Assembly (NCBI GenBank): GCA_040216765.1
Contig: JAVJON010000025.1
Span: 7,581 to 71,580 of the forward strand
Direction: 5' to 3'
Length of the DNA stretch: 64,000 bases
From: Marinibaculum sp040216765
Lineage (GTDB): Bacteria > Pseudomonadota > Alphaproteobacteria > Ferrovibrionales > Ferrovibrionaceae
This document shows positions 25,857 to 34,618 of this stretch, one piece after another (position 1 is the first letter of the stretch; each line of letters begins with the position of its first letter). The notes beneath the pieces were generated by a model, which saw nothing but the letters and a program-made list of their open reading frames with translations, was not told the DNA's origin and did no database searches. A program made the position numbers and the translations under genes.

Positions 25857-27097
25857 AGGTCCTGCACCTGTGCACCGCGGACATCCGGGGCGGCGCGGCG
25901 AAGGGCGCCTATGCCCTGCATCGCGCCCTGCTCTCGCTCGGCGTCGAGTCCAGGATGCTCGTGGGCCGCAAGTATGGCAGCGACGAAACCGTGCAGCAGG
26001 CCGCAGGGGCGGCCGCGCGGCTCAGCGAGCGCCTGCGCCGCGGCATCGACGGCCTGCCGCTGTACCGCTATGCGCTGACCGGCGACTCGTTCTGGTCGGT
26101 CGGCTGGCTGGCCAGGGGGATCGAACGCACGGTCCGGCGGATGGCGCCCGACATCGTGCATGTGCAATGGACCGGCGGCGGCTTCCTCTCCGTGGAGGAT
26201 ATCGCCCGGATCCCGGTGCCGGTGGTCTGGACATTGCGCGACATGTGGAGCTTCACCGGCGGATGCCACTATGCCGCCGGCTGCTCGCGCTACGTCGCCG
26301 CATGCGGCTGCTGCCCGCAGCTCCGGTCCCGGCGGCCGAACGACCTGAGTCATGCGATGGCCGAGCGCAAGCGCAGCGGCTGGGCACGGCCGAACCTGTC
26401 CGTGGTGCCGATCAGCAACTGGCTGGCCGCGCGCGCGCGCGCCAGCACCGCGATGCAGGGCGCCCGCATCGACGTCATCCACAACGGCGTGGATACGCGC
26501 TGTTTCCGCCCGGCCGACCCGGCAGCGGCGCGGCGCCGCTTCGGCCTTCCGGCGGACCGCCCGCTCCTGGCGTTCAGCGCGCTGAACCCGCTGCGCGATC
26601 CGCGCAAGGGCTTTGCGCATCTGCGGGAGGCGCTGGGCCGGCTGCCGCTCGACGCGCGCCCGGACCTGGTCGTCATCGGCCAGGACGCCCCGGCATCGCC
26701 GCCCGACATGCCGGTGCTCACGCATTACCTGGGCCATGTCGAAGGCGAGGAGGGGCTGGCCTCCGCCTACTCTGCCGTCGACGCGATGGCCGCGCCCTCC
26801 CTGGAGGAAGCCTTCGGCAAGGTCCATGCAGAGGCAATGGCATGCGGCACGCCGGTCCTCGCCTACGATGCCGGCGGGCCGGCAGAGATCGTGCGGCACC
26901 GGGAGACCGGCTATCTGGCCCGGCCGCAGGACATCGACGATCTGTCGGCGGGAATCGGCTGGTGCCTGTCGGCCGTCGCCCAGGGGCCGGCACTGGCGGA
27001 GGCCGCGCGCGCCCGCGCGGTCCGCGAATTCGACACCGGCGTGATCGCCCGGCGCTATCTCGACCATTACCGGGCCAGCCTGGAGAACAGCCGATGA
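25853..27097 (+). CDS. glycosyltransferase family 4, WcaC-like
   Basis: GT-B glycosyltransferase (414 aa); ATGA overlap with the polymerase gene. N-terminal VLHLCTADIRGGAAKGAYALH and the Cys/Trp-rich segment VWTLRDMWSFTGGCHYAAGC match the WcaC-type subgroup, in which this cysteine cluster is usual. The donor domain has VIHNGVDTRCF, then PSLEEAFGKVHAEAMACGTPVLAYDAGGPAE with the E-x7-E motif of GT4 retaining enzymes. It presumably adds a sugar, possibly galactose or fucose, to the lipid-linked repeat unit. Confidence 0.87.
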   Translation: MKVLHLCTADIRGGAAKGAYALHRALLSLGVESRMLVGRKYGSDETVQQAAGAAARLSERLRRGIDGLPLYRYALTGDSFWSVGWLARGIERTVRRMAPDIVHVQWTGGGFLSVEDIARIPVPVVWTLRDMWSFTGGCHYAAGCSRYVAACGCCPQLRSRRPNDLSHAMAERKRSGWARPNLSVVPISNWLAARARASTAMQGARIDVIHNGVDTRCFRPADPAAARRRFGLPADRPLLAFSALNPLRDPRKGFAHLREALGRLPLDARPDLVVIGQDAPASPPDMPVLTHYLGHVEGEEGLASAYSAVDAMAAPSLEEAFGKVHAEAMACGTPVLAYDAGGPAEIVRHRETGYLARPQDIDDLSAGIGWCLSAVAQGPALAEAARARAVREFDTGVIARRYLDHYRASLENSR

Positions 27098-28341
27098 CCG
27101 ACCCCGTCCGCAGGGATGTCCTGGCCATGGGCGCCGGCATGACTGTGGCCGGCGGCCTATCGCTGCTCGGACCGCAACCCGCCCGCGCCGGGCCGGCCGC
27201 CGCCGGACCGGGTCCGGTCGGCGACGGCAAGGCGGACGACACCGCCGCGCTCCAGCGCCTGTTCGACACCGCCTTCGCCGGCGGCTCCGGCCGGATCGTC
27301 GACCTGCCGGCAGGGGCCTATCGGGTGACCAGACCGATCCGCGTGAACACGCGCCCGCGACCGGATGGCAACATCGTCCGCCCCGCCGGGATCCGGGCGA
27401 ACGGTGCGGTGCTGCTGTCCGAGATCGGCGACGGGGAGCCGGTCCTGTCGATCGACGCCCGGGCCACGCTCCGATACGTGCTGATGGAGGGGTTGCAGAT
27501 CCGGGGATCGGGGTGCGACGGCGCCGGGCTGCGCATCTCATGCCAGAAGCGCGGCGCCTACTTCTACAATTTCTGCCTGCGCGACCTGATCGTCGAAGGC
27601 TGCGGCGGCGACGGGATACAGCTGGTCGGCAATGTGTTCGAAGGCCAGCTCATCAACTGCTACGCCCGCGACAATGGCCATGACGGCGCCCTGATGGCGC
27701 ATGGCGCGGAGGACACGGTGCTGTCGGCCGTGCACGTCCTGGGCAGCGTCTTCGGCGGCAACCGGCGCAACGGCCTGTCGCTCGAGGACGGAGCGGCCGA
27801 TATCAGCTGCCACGGCTGCTACTTCCTGCTCAACGGGCGCTTCGGCCTGTCGGCCGACCATGGCGCGACCTTGCTGTCGCATTGCGGGTTCGAGAACAAC
27901 CATGAGGCGGCGGAAAGCTTCGACAAGGGCGATGCCGGGCTGCGGCTGATGGTCGGCGGCACGCTGGTCGGATGCACGGCCTATTCGATACGCAAGCAGC
28001 GGGACCTGCTGCGCGCCTACGTGACGAACCGGCTGGTGATGATCGGCTGCACCGGGGCCGGCGACGGCGACGCCGGCAAGGCCGGGCTGGCGCGGCTCGA
28101 TGGCACGGAAACCGGGTCCCACACGGCGATCGGCTGCCATGGCCGCATCGACGCTGCGGCCGGCGTCGAGCCCCTGGAACTCGGCGGCCGCGATGGCGGG
28201 CTCCGGCTCGGCGGACGCTGGGACAGCGCCAACCTGCTCAGCCTGGGCGACCACCGCCTCTGGATCGATTCCGACGGCCGGCTGCGGATGACCCGCGGCA
28301 TGCCGAAGGGCGATACCGACGGAACCGTCATCGGGGGTTAG
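27094..28341 (+). CDS. Tat-exported parallel beta-helix protein (pectate-lyase superfamily)
   Basis: A 415-aa secreted protein closing the EPS operon (ATGA overlap). The N-terminus PVRRDVLAMGAGMTVAGGLSLLG has a twin-arginine export motif. The GDGKADDTAALQRLFDTAF segment is the standard entry to pectate-lyase-like beta-helix proteins. Repeated short coils follow (SCHGCYFLLNGRFGLSADHGATLLSHCGFENN). Such proteins in EPS loci can be lyases, epimerases or chain-trimming enzymes acting in the periplasm. No catalytic residues could be assigned. Its stop overlaps the stop of the converging glycosyltransferase gene by 3 bases. Confidence 0.78.
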   Translation: MTDPVRRDVLAMGAGMTVAGGLSLLGPQPARAGPAAAGPGPVGDGKADDTAALQRLFDTAFAGGSGRIVDLPAGAYRVTRPIRVNTRPRPDGNIVRPAGIRANGAVLLSEIGDGEPVLSIDARATLRYVLMEGLQIRGSGCDGAGLRISCQKRGAYFYNFCLRDLIVEGCGGDGIQLVGNVFEGQLINCYARDNGHDGALMAHGAEDTVLSAVHVLGSVFGGNRRNGLSLEDGAADISCHGCYFLLNGRFGLSADHGATLLSHCGFENNHEAAESFDKGDAGLRLMVGGTLVGCTAYSIRKQRDLLRAYVTNRLVMIGCTGAGDGDAGKAGLARLDGTETGSHTAIGCHGRIDAAAGVEPLELGGRDGGLRLGGRWDSANLLSLGDHRLWIDSDGRLRMTRGMPKGDTDGTVIGG

Positions 28342-29567
28342 CGCCCGGCCAGGGCCGACAGCCGCCCGGCCAGCGCGCGGTTCAGGATCGAAATGTCGAA
28401 ATCGCGCGCGACCGTCGCCCGCGCGGCCCTGCTGAACCCGTGCCAGTCCGGCCCGCTGGGGTGCAGCAGACCGGCGACGGCAGTGGCAAGCGCCCCGGCG
28501 CAGCCCTCGGGAACGAGGATGCCGGAGCTGCCGTCGGCGATCAGTTCTGGAATCCCGCTATGCCGGCTGGCCACCACCAGCATCCCCGATGCCATGGCTT
28601 CCATCAGGGTCACGGGGATTCCTTCCTGGTCGCCGTCCTGCGCCGTGAGGCTCGGCGTCAGCAGGATGTCGGACCGTTCCATGAGCGCGGAGACGGCGAC
28701 CTGGTCCTGCCAGCCGAGGAACCGCACGACCTCGCCGAGGCCCAGACGGTCCCGCAGGCCGCAAAGCTCCGTCATGAGCGGGCCGTCGCCGACGATCTGA
28801 TACCGGACGTCCATGCCCTTCGCGACGAGATCCGCAACCGCCTGCAGCGCGACCGCCACACCCTTCTTCTCCACCAGCCGGCCGACCGTGAGCAGCTGGA
28901 CGGGCCGGCCCGCCGGCCGCAGCCTTTCGCGATAGGCATAGAGCCGCGGGTCGACGCCCATGTGATGGACGATGGTGCGGCCCGGGTCGGCGCCCATCCG
29001 AAGGAGCTTGGCATGCCAGACCTCCGAGATCGGCAGCAGCAGATCGCCTTCGGCAAGGAGGTGGCGATAGGCACGGCACGGCCCCGCGTCATGGACGCTG
29101 ATATCCACGCCATGAATCACGGTGGCGACCGGGCCGGCGATCAGGCCGGCGCGGCGCAGCCGGCAGACCCCTTCGCCCATCGGGCCGAAATGCGCGAGGA
29201 TCGCATCGAACGGCCGCTCCGCCGCAAGCCGTGCAGACCAGTACAAGAGGCGGCCCGACGCGGCCTCGCGGCCGTGCCGGACGAAGTCGAGGCTGCGGGC
29301 AAGCCGCCGGGGATGACGACGGGCAAGCCGGCAGACCCGCGGAACGGCGTGCAAGGCCCGCCGCAGCTTGCCCTTCGGGATCCCGGGATAGCGCGCCTGC
29401 GCGGCCAGGCCGTAGCGCCCGACATCGGGATGAACCAGGGGCTCCGCACGCGGGCCGTCGGCAAAGACGGTGACCTCGTGCCCGAGGTCGATCAGCCCGG
29501 TCACCTGGTTCAGCACGAAGGTCTCGCTCAGCGCGGGAAACTCGTGCGCGAATACGGCAATGCGCAT
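28338..29567 (-). CDS. glycosyltransferase family 4, WcaL/AmsK-like
   Basis: GT-B glycosyltransferase (409 aa). N-terminal AVFAHEFPALSETFVLNQV is the hallmark of WcaL/AmsK-type enzymes from amylovoran and colanic acid clusters. HFGPMGEGVCRLRRAG and VTVIHGVDIS-like segments follow, then LLTVGRLVEKKGV. The donor region TPSLTAQDGDQEGIPVTLMEAMASG contains E-G-x-P-x-x-x-M-E-A. Last gene of the minus-strand operon, 8 bases after the pyruvyltransferase gene. In related clusters this type adds a galactosyl residue that is then pyruvylated; here that is inference. Confidence 0.87.
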   Translation of the reverse strand: MRIAVFAHEFPALSETFVLNQVTGLIDLGHEVTVFADGPRAEPLVHPDVGRYGLAAQARYPGIPKGKLRRALHAVPRVCRLARRHPRRLARSLDFVRHGREAASGRLLYWSARLAAERPFDAILAHFGPMGEGVCRLRRAGLIAGPVATVIHGVDISVHDAGPCRAYRHLLAEGDLLLPISEVWHAKLLRMGADPGRTIVHHMGVDPRLYAYRERLRPAGRPVQLLTVGRLVEKKGVAVALQAVADLVAKGMDVRYQIVGDGPLMTELCGLRDRLGLGEVVRFLGWQDQVAVSALMERSDILLTPSLTAQDGDQEGIPVTLMEAMASGMLVVASRHSGIPELIADGSSGILVPEGCAGALATAVAGLLHPSGPDWHGFSRAARATVARDFDISILNRALAGRLSALAGR

Positions 29568-29575
29568 GGTGGCTG

Positions 29576-30814
29576 CTACCTGGTGAACGCGGCAATCCGC
29601 GCAAGATGCACGGCGGCGGAGAAGGCGGAGACCTGGAGCGGCCGGATCCGCTCCGCGACGCGACGGCGGAAGGCACCGTTGTTGCGGAGCATCCGGTCCG
29701 CGGTCCGGCAGAGGCCGAAGCCGGAGATCGTCTCGATCGGCTGAACCAGCGCGCCCATGCCGATCCGGTCGAAGAGCTCGACCGTCTTGAACTCGTAGGC
29801 GATCGGCAGCACCGGCACGCCCGCCTGCAAGGCCAGGATTGCCGCATGCATCCGGGTGGCGACGAACAGGTCGAAACGGCCGAGTTCGCGGCGCAGGTCC
29901 TCCGGCCGGCGAAACGCCCGGTCCACCGAAACGCGCGCCGCCACGCGATCGCTGATCCGTCCGACAAGGGAATCGGCAATCCTGGAATCGTCGGTCCAAT
30001 AGTCCGACGCGCCCTGGCATGTCGAAATGAACACGATGTGCGCGTCGTGCGTCTGGACCAGATGCTCCACCAGCTCCGTCAGCGCCGCCAGATAGCGCGC
30101 CATGCCGTCCGTGCTGTCGGCGCTGAAATGGGGCCAGTCGCGGACGGAGATCCCGATCCACCGCTCCAGCGGCCGGCTGACCCGGAGCAAGGCCGGCGTC
30201 CGCATGGCGAACGCCGCGTCGGCGCATTCGTGGATCCGCGATTCGGCGATGCCCAAGGTGCGCAGGTGGCGGAACGAGCGCGCGTCGCGGACGAAGATCG
30301 CGCTTGCGCCTTTCAGGGCGATCCGCATCAGCCTGCCGCTTTCCGCGAAGGGGCCGAGGCTCTGCGTGAACAGGACATAGGGCCGGCCGGCGAGGCGGGC
30401 CACCAGGAGCTCCAGCAGTTTCGGCTCGCAGCGGTAGTGCGGAACCAGGTAGGTGCCGCCGGCGGACAGGAGGAGGTCGCTTTCCGCGAAACTCCTGAGG
30501 CTGAGGCGCAGGCGCCATGGCAACAGCATCAGTGCCAGGCGGCGCAGGGGCGTGCGCCACAGCGCCGCGGCGAGGAGCAGGGCCGCATAGCCGAACTTGG
30601 CCCAGCGCCGTCCGGTCCAGTTCCGCACCTCGACATGGAACACCGGCAGGCAGCGATAGTCGGGGAACTGGCCGGCGACCGCCTCGGCCTGGCTGTCGCG
30701 CAACGTCACCGCGATGTCCGGGCCGAAGGCGCGCCGCAGGATCTCCAATGTCCCTGCCGCGATGGCGGCGTCGCCCGCGTTGAGCAGGGTGGTGTTGGTG
30801 ATCGTGACGTTCAT
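29576..30814 (-). CDS. polysaccharide pyruvyltransferase family protein
   Basis: Member (412 aa) of the WcaK/EpsO/CsaB pyruvyltransferase superfamily, which adds pyruvate ketals from phosphoenolpyruvate to sugars and gives EPS negative charge. Typical segments: TNTTLLNAGDAAIAAGTLEIL at the N-terminus, SAGGTYLVPHY, LFTQSLGPF, IFVRDARSFRHLRTLGI, and the C-terminal TRMHAAILALQAGVPVLPIAYE with the conserved R-x-H. The start forms an ATGA overlap with the flippase stop. The acceptor sugar is unknown. Confidence 0.88.
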   Translation of the reverse strand: MNVTITNTTLLNAGDAAIAAGTLEILRRAFGPDIAVTLRDSQAEAVAGQFPDYRCLPVFHVEVRNWTGRRWAKFGYAALLLAAALWRTPLRRLALMLLPWRLRLSLRSFAESDLLLSAGGTYLVPHYRCEPKLLELLVARLAGRPYVLFTQSLGPFAESGRLMRIALKGASAIFVRDARSFRHLRTLGIAESRIHECADAAFAMRTPALLRVSRPLERWIGISVRDWPHFSADSTDGMARYLAALTELVEHLVQTHDAHIVFISTCQGASDYWTDDSRIADSLVGRISDRVAARVSVDRAFRRPEDLRRELGRFDLFVATRMHAAILALQAGVPVLPIAYEFKTVELFDRIGMGALVQPIETISGFGLCRTADRMLRNNGAFRRRVAERIRPLQVSAFSAAVHLARIAAFTR

Positions 30815-32328
30815 GCCCGGGCTTCCTGCCGCGCGAGATGGCGCCGAAGGCGCAGAAGGTCGACGATTGCGGCCCGTCCGCCCGGCACCAGGCCATAGGC
30901 GCAGAGCGCGGCGGATGCGGCGATGACGGCAAGGATCGGGACCTGCCCGACCGGTGCCAGGGTATCGACCGGGGTGGCGATGCGGCAGAGCCAGACCGCC
31001 GCCGCCGCGGCACCGAGGCCGAGGAGGGGCAGGCCGAGCAGCCGCGGGAACTGGGCGAACCGTACGGGGCCCTTGCGACCGGCAAGCAGGAACAGGATTG
31101 GTGCGCGGAGCAGCGCGCCGGTCAGCGCATAGGCGGCGGCAACCGCCTCGACGCCGAACGGCAGGGCATAGAACAACGCCGCCAGGGTCAGCGCGACATT
31201 GACCGCATTGGCCCCGAGCATCTCGCCGGTGCGGTCCTGGCTCATGTACAGCCAGCTCAGGGTGTAGGTGATCGGCATGTAGAACAGCGACAGGCCGAGC
31301 CAGGACAGGATCGCACCCGCCTCGCCCCATTGCGGGCCCAGGACGAATTCGGCGACCGGGCCGCCAGCGGCACAGAGCAGGCCGGAGACCGGCGCGAGCA
31401 ACATGGCAAGCGGCCGGACCACCGCCTCATAGGCACGGCGGTAGCGGTCGGGTTCGGCGGAGAGCCGGCTCAGCATCGGCAGGGCGATCGCGGAGAGCGG
31501 CGTGTTGATGCTCTGCACCGGAAACATCGTCAGCTTCTGTGCGCGCTCGAAGAAGCCGAGCGCGGCTATGCCCCACGCACCGCCGATCAGGAACTTGTCC
31601 ACGGTGCTGGACAACCGGCCAAGGACCATCGCGCCGGTGGCGTTGACGCCGAAGGCGACCAGCCCGCGAACCTCCCGGAGGCGCCCCGGCAGGCCCGGCC
31701 GCCAGCCGCTCGCCGCCATCGCCCCGACGGACAGCAGGGCGCTCCAGACCACCCGCTGGACGACGAGCGCCCAGACGCCGAGCCCGAACCAGGCGGCGGC
31801 AAGGGCCGCGCAAAGGGACAGGATCTCCGATCCCGTCTGCACGGCGACCAGGGCGCGGAACCGCATCTGGCGGCGCAGCAATGCCAGATGCTGGGCTGCT
31901 GCCGCGCCGATGACCAGGCTGATGGCCACCACGGGCACGAGATCCGCGAGGCGCTGTTCGCCATAGGACTGGGCCAGCAGCGGGGCCGCCAGGACAAGCA
32001 GGGCCGCCGCCGCCGTTCCGAGCGCGATGTTCAGCCAGAACAGGGTGCTGACCTGGCGGCCCGTGATCTCCGCGCGCTGCACCGTCGCGCTCGACAGGCC
32101 GAGATCCTTGAACAGCTCCAGCACCGTCAGCAGGGCCAGGACGATGGCGAACAGGCCGAAATCCGACGGTGTCAGCAGCCTTGCGAGGACCGCGATGGCG
32201 ACGATCTGGACGGCCGTCTTCACGCCCTGCGCCGCCAGAACCAGCGTCCCGCCGCGCACCGCCCGGCGCTTCAGCCCGTCCCGAAGATGCCCCGTCGCAA
32301 AGGGATCGGTCGGCCGGCCCGCCGGCAT
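30811..32328 (-). CDS. EPS flippase (Wzx-type, MOP superfamily)
   Basis: Inner-membrane polysaccharide transporter (505 aa, ~12-14 hydrophobic segments) moving the lipid-linked repeat unit across the membrane. N-terminal KRRAVRGGTLVLAAQGVKTAVQIVAIAVLARLLTPSDFGLFAI is the standard opening of WzxC-like flippases, and LGLSSATVQ and STVDKFLIGGAWG are further family landmarks. The ATG at 32328 follows the fcl stop by one base; the frame is open further upstream inside fcl but lacks flippase-like sequence. Confidence 0.88.
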   Translation of the reverse strand: MPAGRPTDPFATGHLRDGLKRRAVRGGTLVLAAQGVKTAVQIVAIAVLARLLTPSDFGLFAIVLALLTVLELFKDLGLSSATVQRAEITGRQVSTLFWLNIALGTAAAALLVLAAPLLAQSYGEQRLADLVPVVAISLVIGAAAAQHLALLRRQMRFRALVAVQTGSEILSLCAALAAAWFGLGVWALVVQRVVWSALLSVGAMAASGWRPGLPGRLREVRGLVAFGVNATGAMVLGRLSSTVDKFLIGGAWGIAALGFFERAQKLTMFPVQSINTPLSAIALPMLSRLSAEPDRYRRAYEAVVRPLAMLLAPVSGLLCAAGGPVAEFVLGPQWGEAGAILSWLGLSLFYMPITYTLSWLYMSQDRTGEMLGANAVNVALTLAALFYALPFGVEAVAAAYALTGALLRAPILFLLAGRKGPVRFAQFPRLLGLPLLGLGAAAAAVWLCRIATPVDTLAPVGQVPILAVIAASAALCAYGLVPGGRAAIVDLLRLRRHLARQEARA

Positions 32329-32329
32329 G

Positions 32330-33298
32330 TCAGGCAATCTTCGCGTCGGGCGTGGCGGCGATGCCGTCGCGATAGTCCGCATAGGCATCGGCCAGGCCCT
32401 CGGCAAGAGCGATGCGCGGCCGCCACCCGAGCTCGTTGAGCCGCCGCACGTCGAGCAGCTTGCGCGGCGTCCCGTCGGGCTGGCTGCGGTCGAAGTCGAA
32501 GCGCCCTTCGTAGCCGACCGTGCGCGCGACCAGGTCGGCCAGCGCCGCAATCGTCAGGTCGGTGCCGGAGCCGATATTGACATGCTCTTCGTCGCTGTAG
32601 TGCCGGGCGAGGAACACCAGGGCGTCGGCACAGTCGTCGACATGCAGGAACTCCCGTCGCGGGCGTCCGCTGCCCCATACCTTGACCTCGGGATACCCGG
32701 CCGTCTTGGCCTCATGAAACCGCTGGATCAGCGCGCCGACCACATGGCTGTCGGTCGGATGGTAATTGTCGCCGGGGCCGTACAGGTTCGACGGCATCGC
32801 GGAGATGTAGTCGCAGCCGTACTGCCGGCGATAGGCGCGGCATTGCAGGATGCCGGCGATCTTGGCGATCGCATACCATTGGTTGGTCGGCTCCAGCGGC
32901 CCGGTCAGCAGGGCCGCCTCCGGTATCGGCTGTGGCGCCTCCCGCGGATAGATGCAGGACGAGCCCAGGAAGACCAGCTTCTCGACCCCGGCCTGGTAGG
33001 CGCCGTGGATCACGCTGGCCTGGATCTCGATATTGTCCCGGATGAAATCGGCCGGCCTGGCATTGTTGGCATGGATCCCCCCGACATGGGCGGCGGCGCA
33101 GAACACGGTATCGGGGCGGGTCAGCGCGAGCCAGTCGCGGGTGGCCTTCGCGTCCCGCAGGTCGAGCACCTTGCGGGACGCCGTGACGATCGTGCAGTCC
33201 TCATTTCTGAGGCGCCGCAACAATGCCGAGCCGACCATTCCCCGATGGCCGGCCACCCATACCTTCTTTCCGCGGAGGTCGTACCGTGGGCCAGTCAT
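32330..33298 (-). CDS. fcl: GDP-L-fucose synthase
   Basis: NADPH-dependent epimerase/reductase (322 aa) that converts GDP-4-keto-6-deoxymannose to GDP-L-fucose. Cofactor motif VAGHRGMVGSA at 15-25; catalytic Tyr/Lys in NQWYAIAKIAG; MPSNLYGPGDNYHP and SGRPRREFLHVDD are family signatures. The ATG has AAAGGAAAG ~6 bases upstream, although it lies inside the end of gmd: the two genes overlap by 98 bp in different frames, unusually long for this pair. Confidence 0.93.
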   Translation of the reverse strand: MTGPRYDLRGKKVWVAGHRGMVGSALLRRLRNEDCTIVTASRKVLDLRDAKATRDWLALTRPDTVFCAAAHVGGIHANNARPADFIRDNIEIQASVIHGAYQAGVEKLVFLGSSCIYPREAPQPIPEAALLTGPLEPTNQWYAIAKIAGILQCRAYRRQYGCDYISAMPSNLYGPGDNYHPTDSHVVGALIQRFHEAKTAGYPEVKVWGSGRPRREFLHVDDCADALVFLARHYSDEEHVNIGSGTDLTIAALADLVARTVGYEGRFDFDRSQPDGTPRKLLDVRRLNELGWRPRIALAEGLADAYADYRDGIAATPDAKIA

Positions 33299-34361
33299 CG
33301 ATCTTTCCTTTCTCGCCGTTCTTGCGCAGTCGCTGGCGGTCGGACTCCACCATCTCCGCCACCAGGTACGGAAATGCGGTCTCGTGCCGCCACTCCAGGA
33401 CCCTCTGCGCCTTGGCCGGGTCGCCCAGCAGCAGGTTGACGTCGGTCGGTCGGAAATAGCGGGGCTCGACCTCGATCAGCAGGTCGCCGGTGATGCCGCA
33501 ATAGCCCTTTTCGTCGATGCCCTCGCCGCTCCACATGATCGGCCGGTCGATGCAGCCGAACGCCAGCTCGACGAATTCGCGCACCGTGTGGGTTTCCCCG
33601 GTCGCAAGGACATAATCGTCGGGCCTGTCCTGCTGCAGGATGGCCCACATGCCCTTCACATAGTCGCGGGCATGGCCCCAGTCGCGGCAGGCATCGAGAT
33701 TGCCGAGATAGAGCCGGTGCTGCAGGCCCGCCTCGATCGCGGCCACCGCGCGGGTGATCTTGCGGGTCACGAAGGTCTCGCCGCGGACCGGGCTTTCGTG
33801 GTTGAACAGGATGCCGTTCGACGCGTGGATGCCATAGGCCTCCCGGTAGTTCACAGTGATCCAGTAGGCATAGAGCTTGGCCGCCGCATAGGGACTGGCC
33901 GGGCGCAGCGGCGTGACCTCCGATTGCGGCGAATCCGGCCCGTTGCCGAACAGTTCCGAGGTCGAGGCCTGGTAGAAGCGGGTCCGGTCCTCCAGGCCGA
34001 GGATGCGGATCGCCTCCAGCATCCGGAGCGTGCCCAGGCCGTCGACATTGCCGGTATATTCCGGCGTCTCGAAACTGACCTGAACATGGCTCTGGGCGCC
34101 CAGATTGTAGATCTCGTCCGGCCGCACGTGCTGCACCAGGCGGATGAGGCTGGTCGCGTCCGAAAGGTCGCCGAAATGCATGAAGAACCGCGCATCCCGG
34201 TCATGCGGATCTTCGTAGAAATGATCGACACGGCTGGTGTTGAAGGACGAGGAGCGGCGCTTGATGCCGTGCACCTCATAGCCTTTCGACAGCAGCAGCT
34301 CTGACAGATAGGCCCCATCCTGGCCGGTGACGCCGGTGATCAGGGCACGTTTCGATTCCAT
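33201..34361 (-). CDS. gmd: GDP-mannose 4,6-dehydratase
   Basis: NADP-dependent dehydratase (386 aa) making GDP-4-keto-6-deoxymannose from GDP-mannose, the first step to GDP-fucose. ALITGVTGQDGAYL at 6-19; KRRSSSFNTSRVDH; FYQASTSELFG; catalytic Tyr/Lys in SPYAAAKLYAYW; FNHESPVRGETFVTRKI. Gmd proteins usually end shortly after the FPYLVAEMVESD stretch. This one continues for ~35 Arg/Gly/Pro-rich residues that exist only because the frame runs through the start of fcl. First gene of the minus-strand EPS operon, divergent from the PP-loop gene. Confidence 0.94.
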   Translation of the reverse strand: MESKRALITGVTGQDGAYLSELLLSKGYEVHGIKRRSSSFNTSRVDHFYEDPHDRDARFFMHFGDLSDATSLIRLVQHVRPDEIYNLGAQSHVQVSFETPEYTGNVDGLGTLRMLEAIRILGLEDRTRFYQASTSELFGNGPDSPQSEVTPLRPASPYAAAKLYAYWITVNYREAYGIHASNGILFNHESPVRGETFVTRKITRAVAAIEAGLQHRLYLGNLDACRDWGHARDYVKGMWAILQQDRPDDYVLATGETHTVREFVELAFGCIDRPIMWSGEGIDEKGYCGITGDLLIEVEPRYFRPTDVNLLLGDPAKAQRVLEWRHETAFPYLVAEMVESDRQRLRKNGEKGKIDDWPTVRPPRKEGMGGRPSGNGRLGIVAAPQK

Positions 34362-34494
34362 GTCTGTCTACTCCGAAACAGAAGCGTTGTCGGGCGCATC
34401 CGAGTATCGGCTGCCGCACTTCAGCTTGCGGCAACACGACGTCTCTGCGCCTGGAGATTGAACCGCCGGCGCGCCGGACCTGCCAGTGTTCTTG

Positions 34495-34501
34495 CTGTGA
34501 C
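34495..34501 (-). promoter_or_regulatory. GTCACAG element before gmd
   Basis: The plus strand reads CTGTGAC, giving GTCACAG on the minus strand, 134 bases before the gmd start and in the space shared with the divergent PP-loop gene. It is the fourth copy at an EPS promoter region and could serve either direction. Confidence 0.38.
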
Positions 34502-34618
34502 CGGACTCTTCCAGGTCGCACGGAATGACACCGTTTGGACACGCCCGGCTGCGGCCTCTTCGCACTAGGATCTGCGGGTTCACGAAACTCTATTTGCAAC
34601 GAGAAAGGCGCCGGTCCG

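Noticed and set aside
34535..34618. ATG at 34535 as start of the PP-loop gene
   Set aside because: No ribosome-binding site, and the added 28 residues do not look coding; GTG 34619 has a suitable site.
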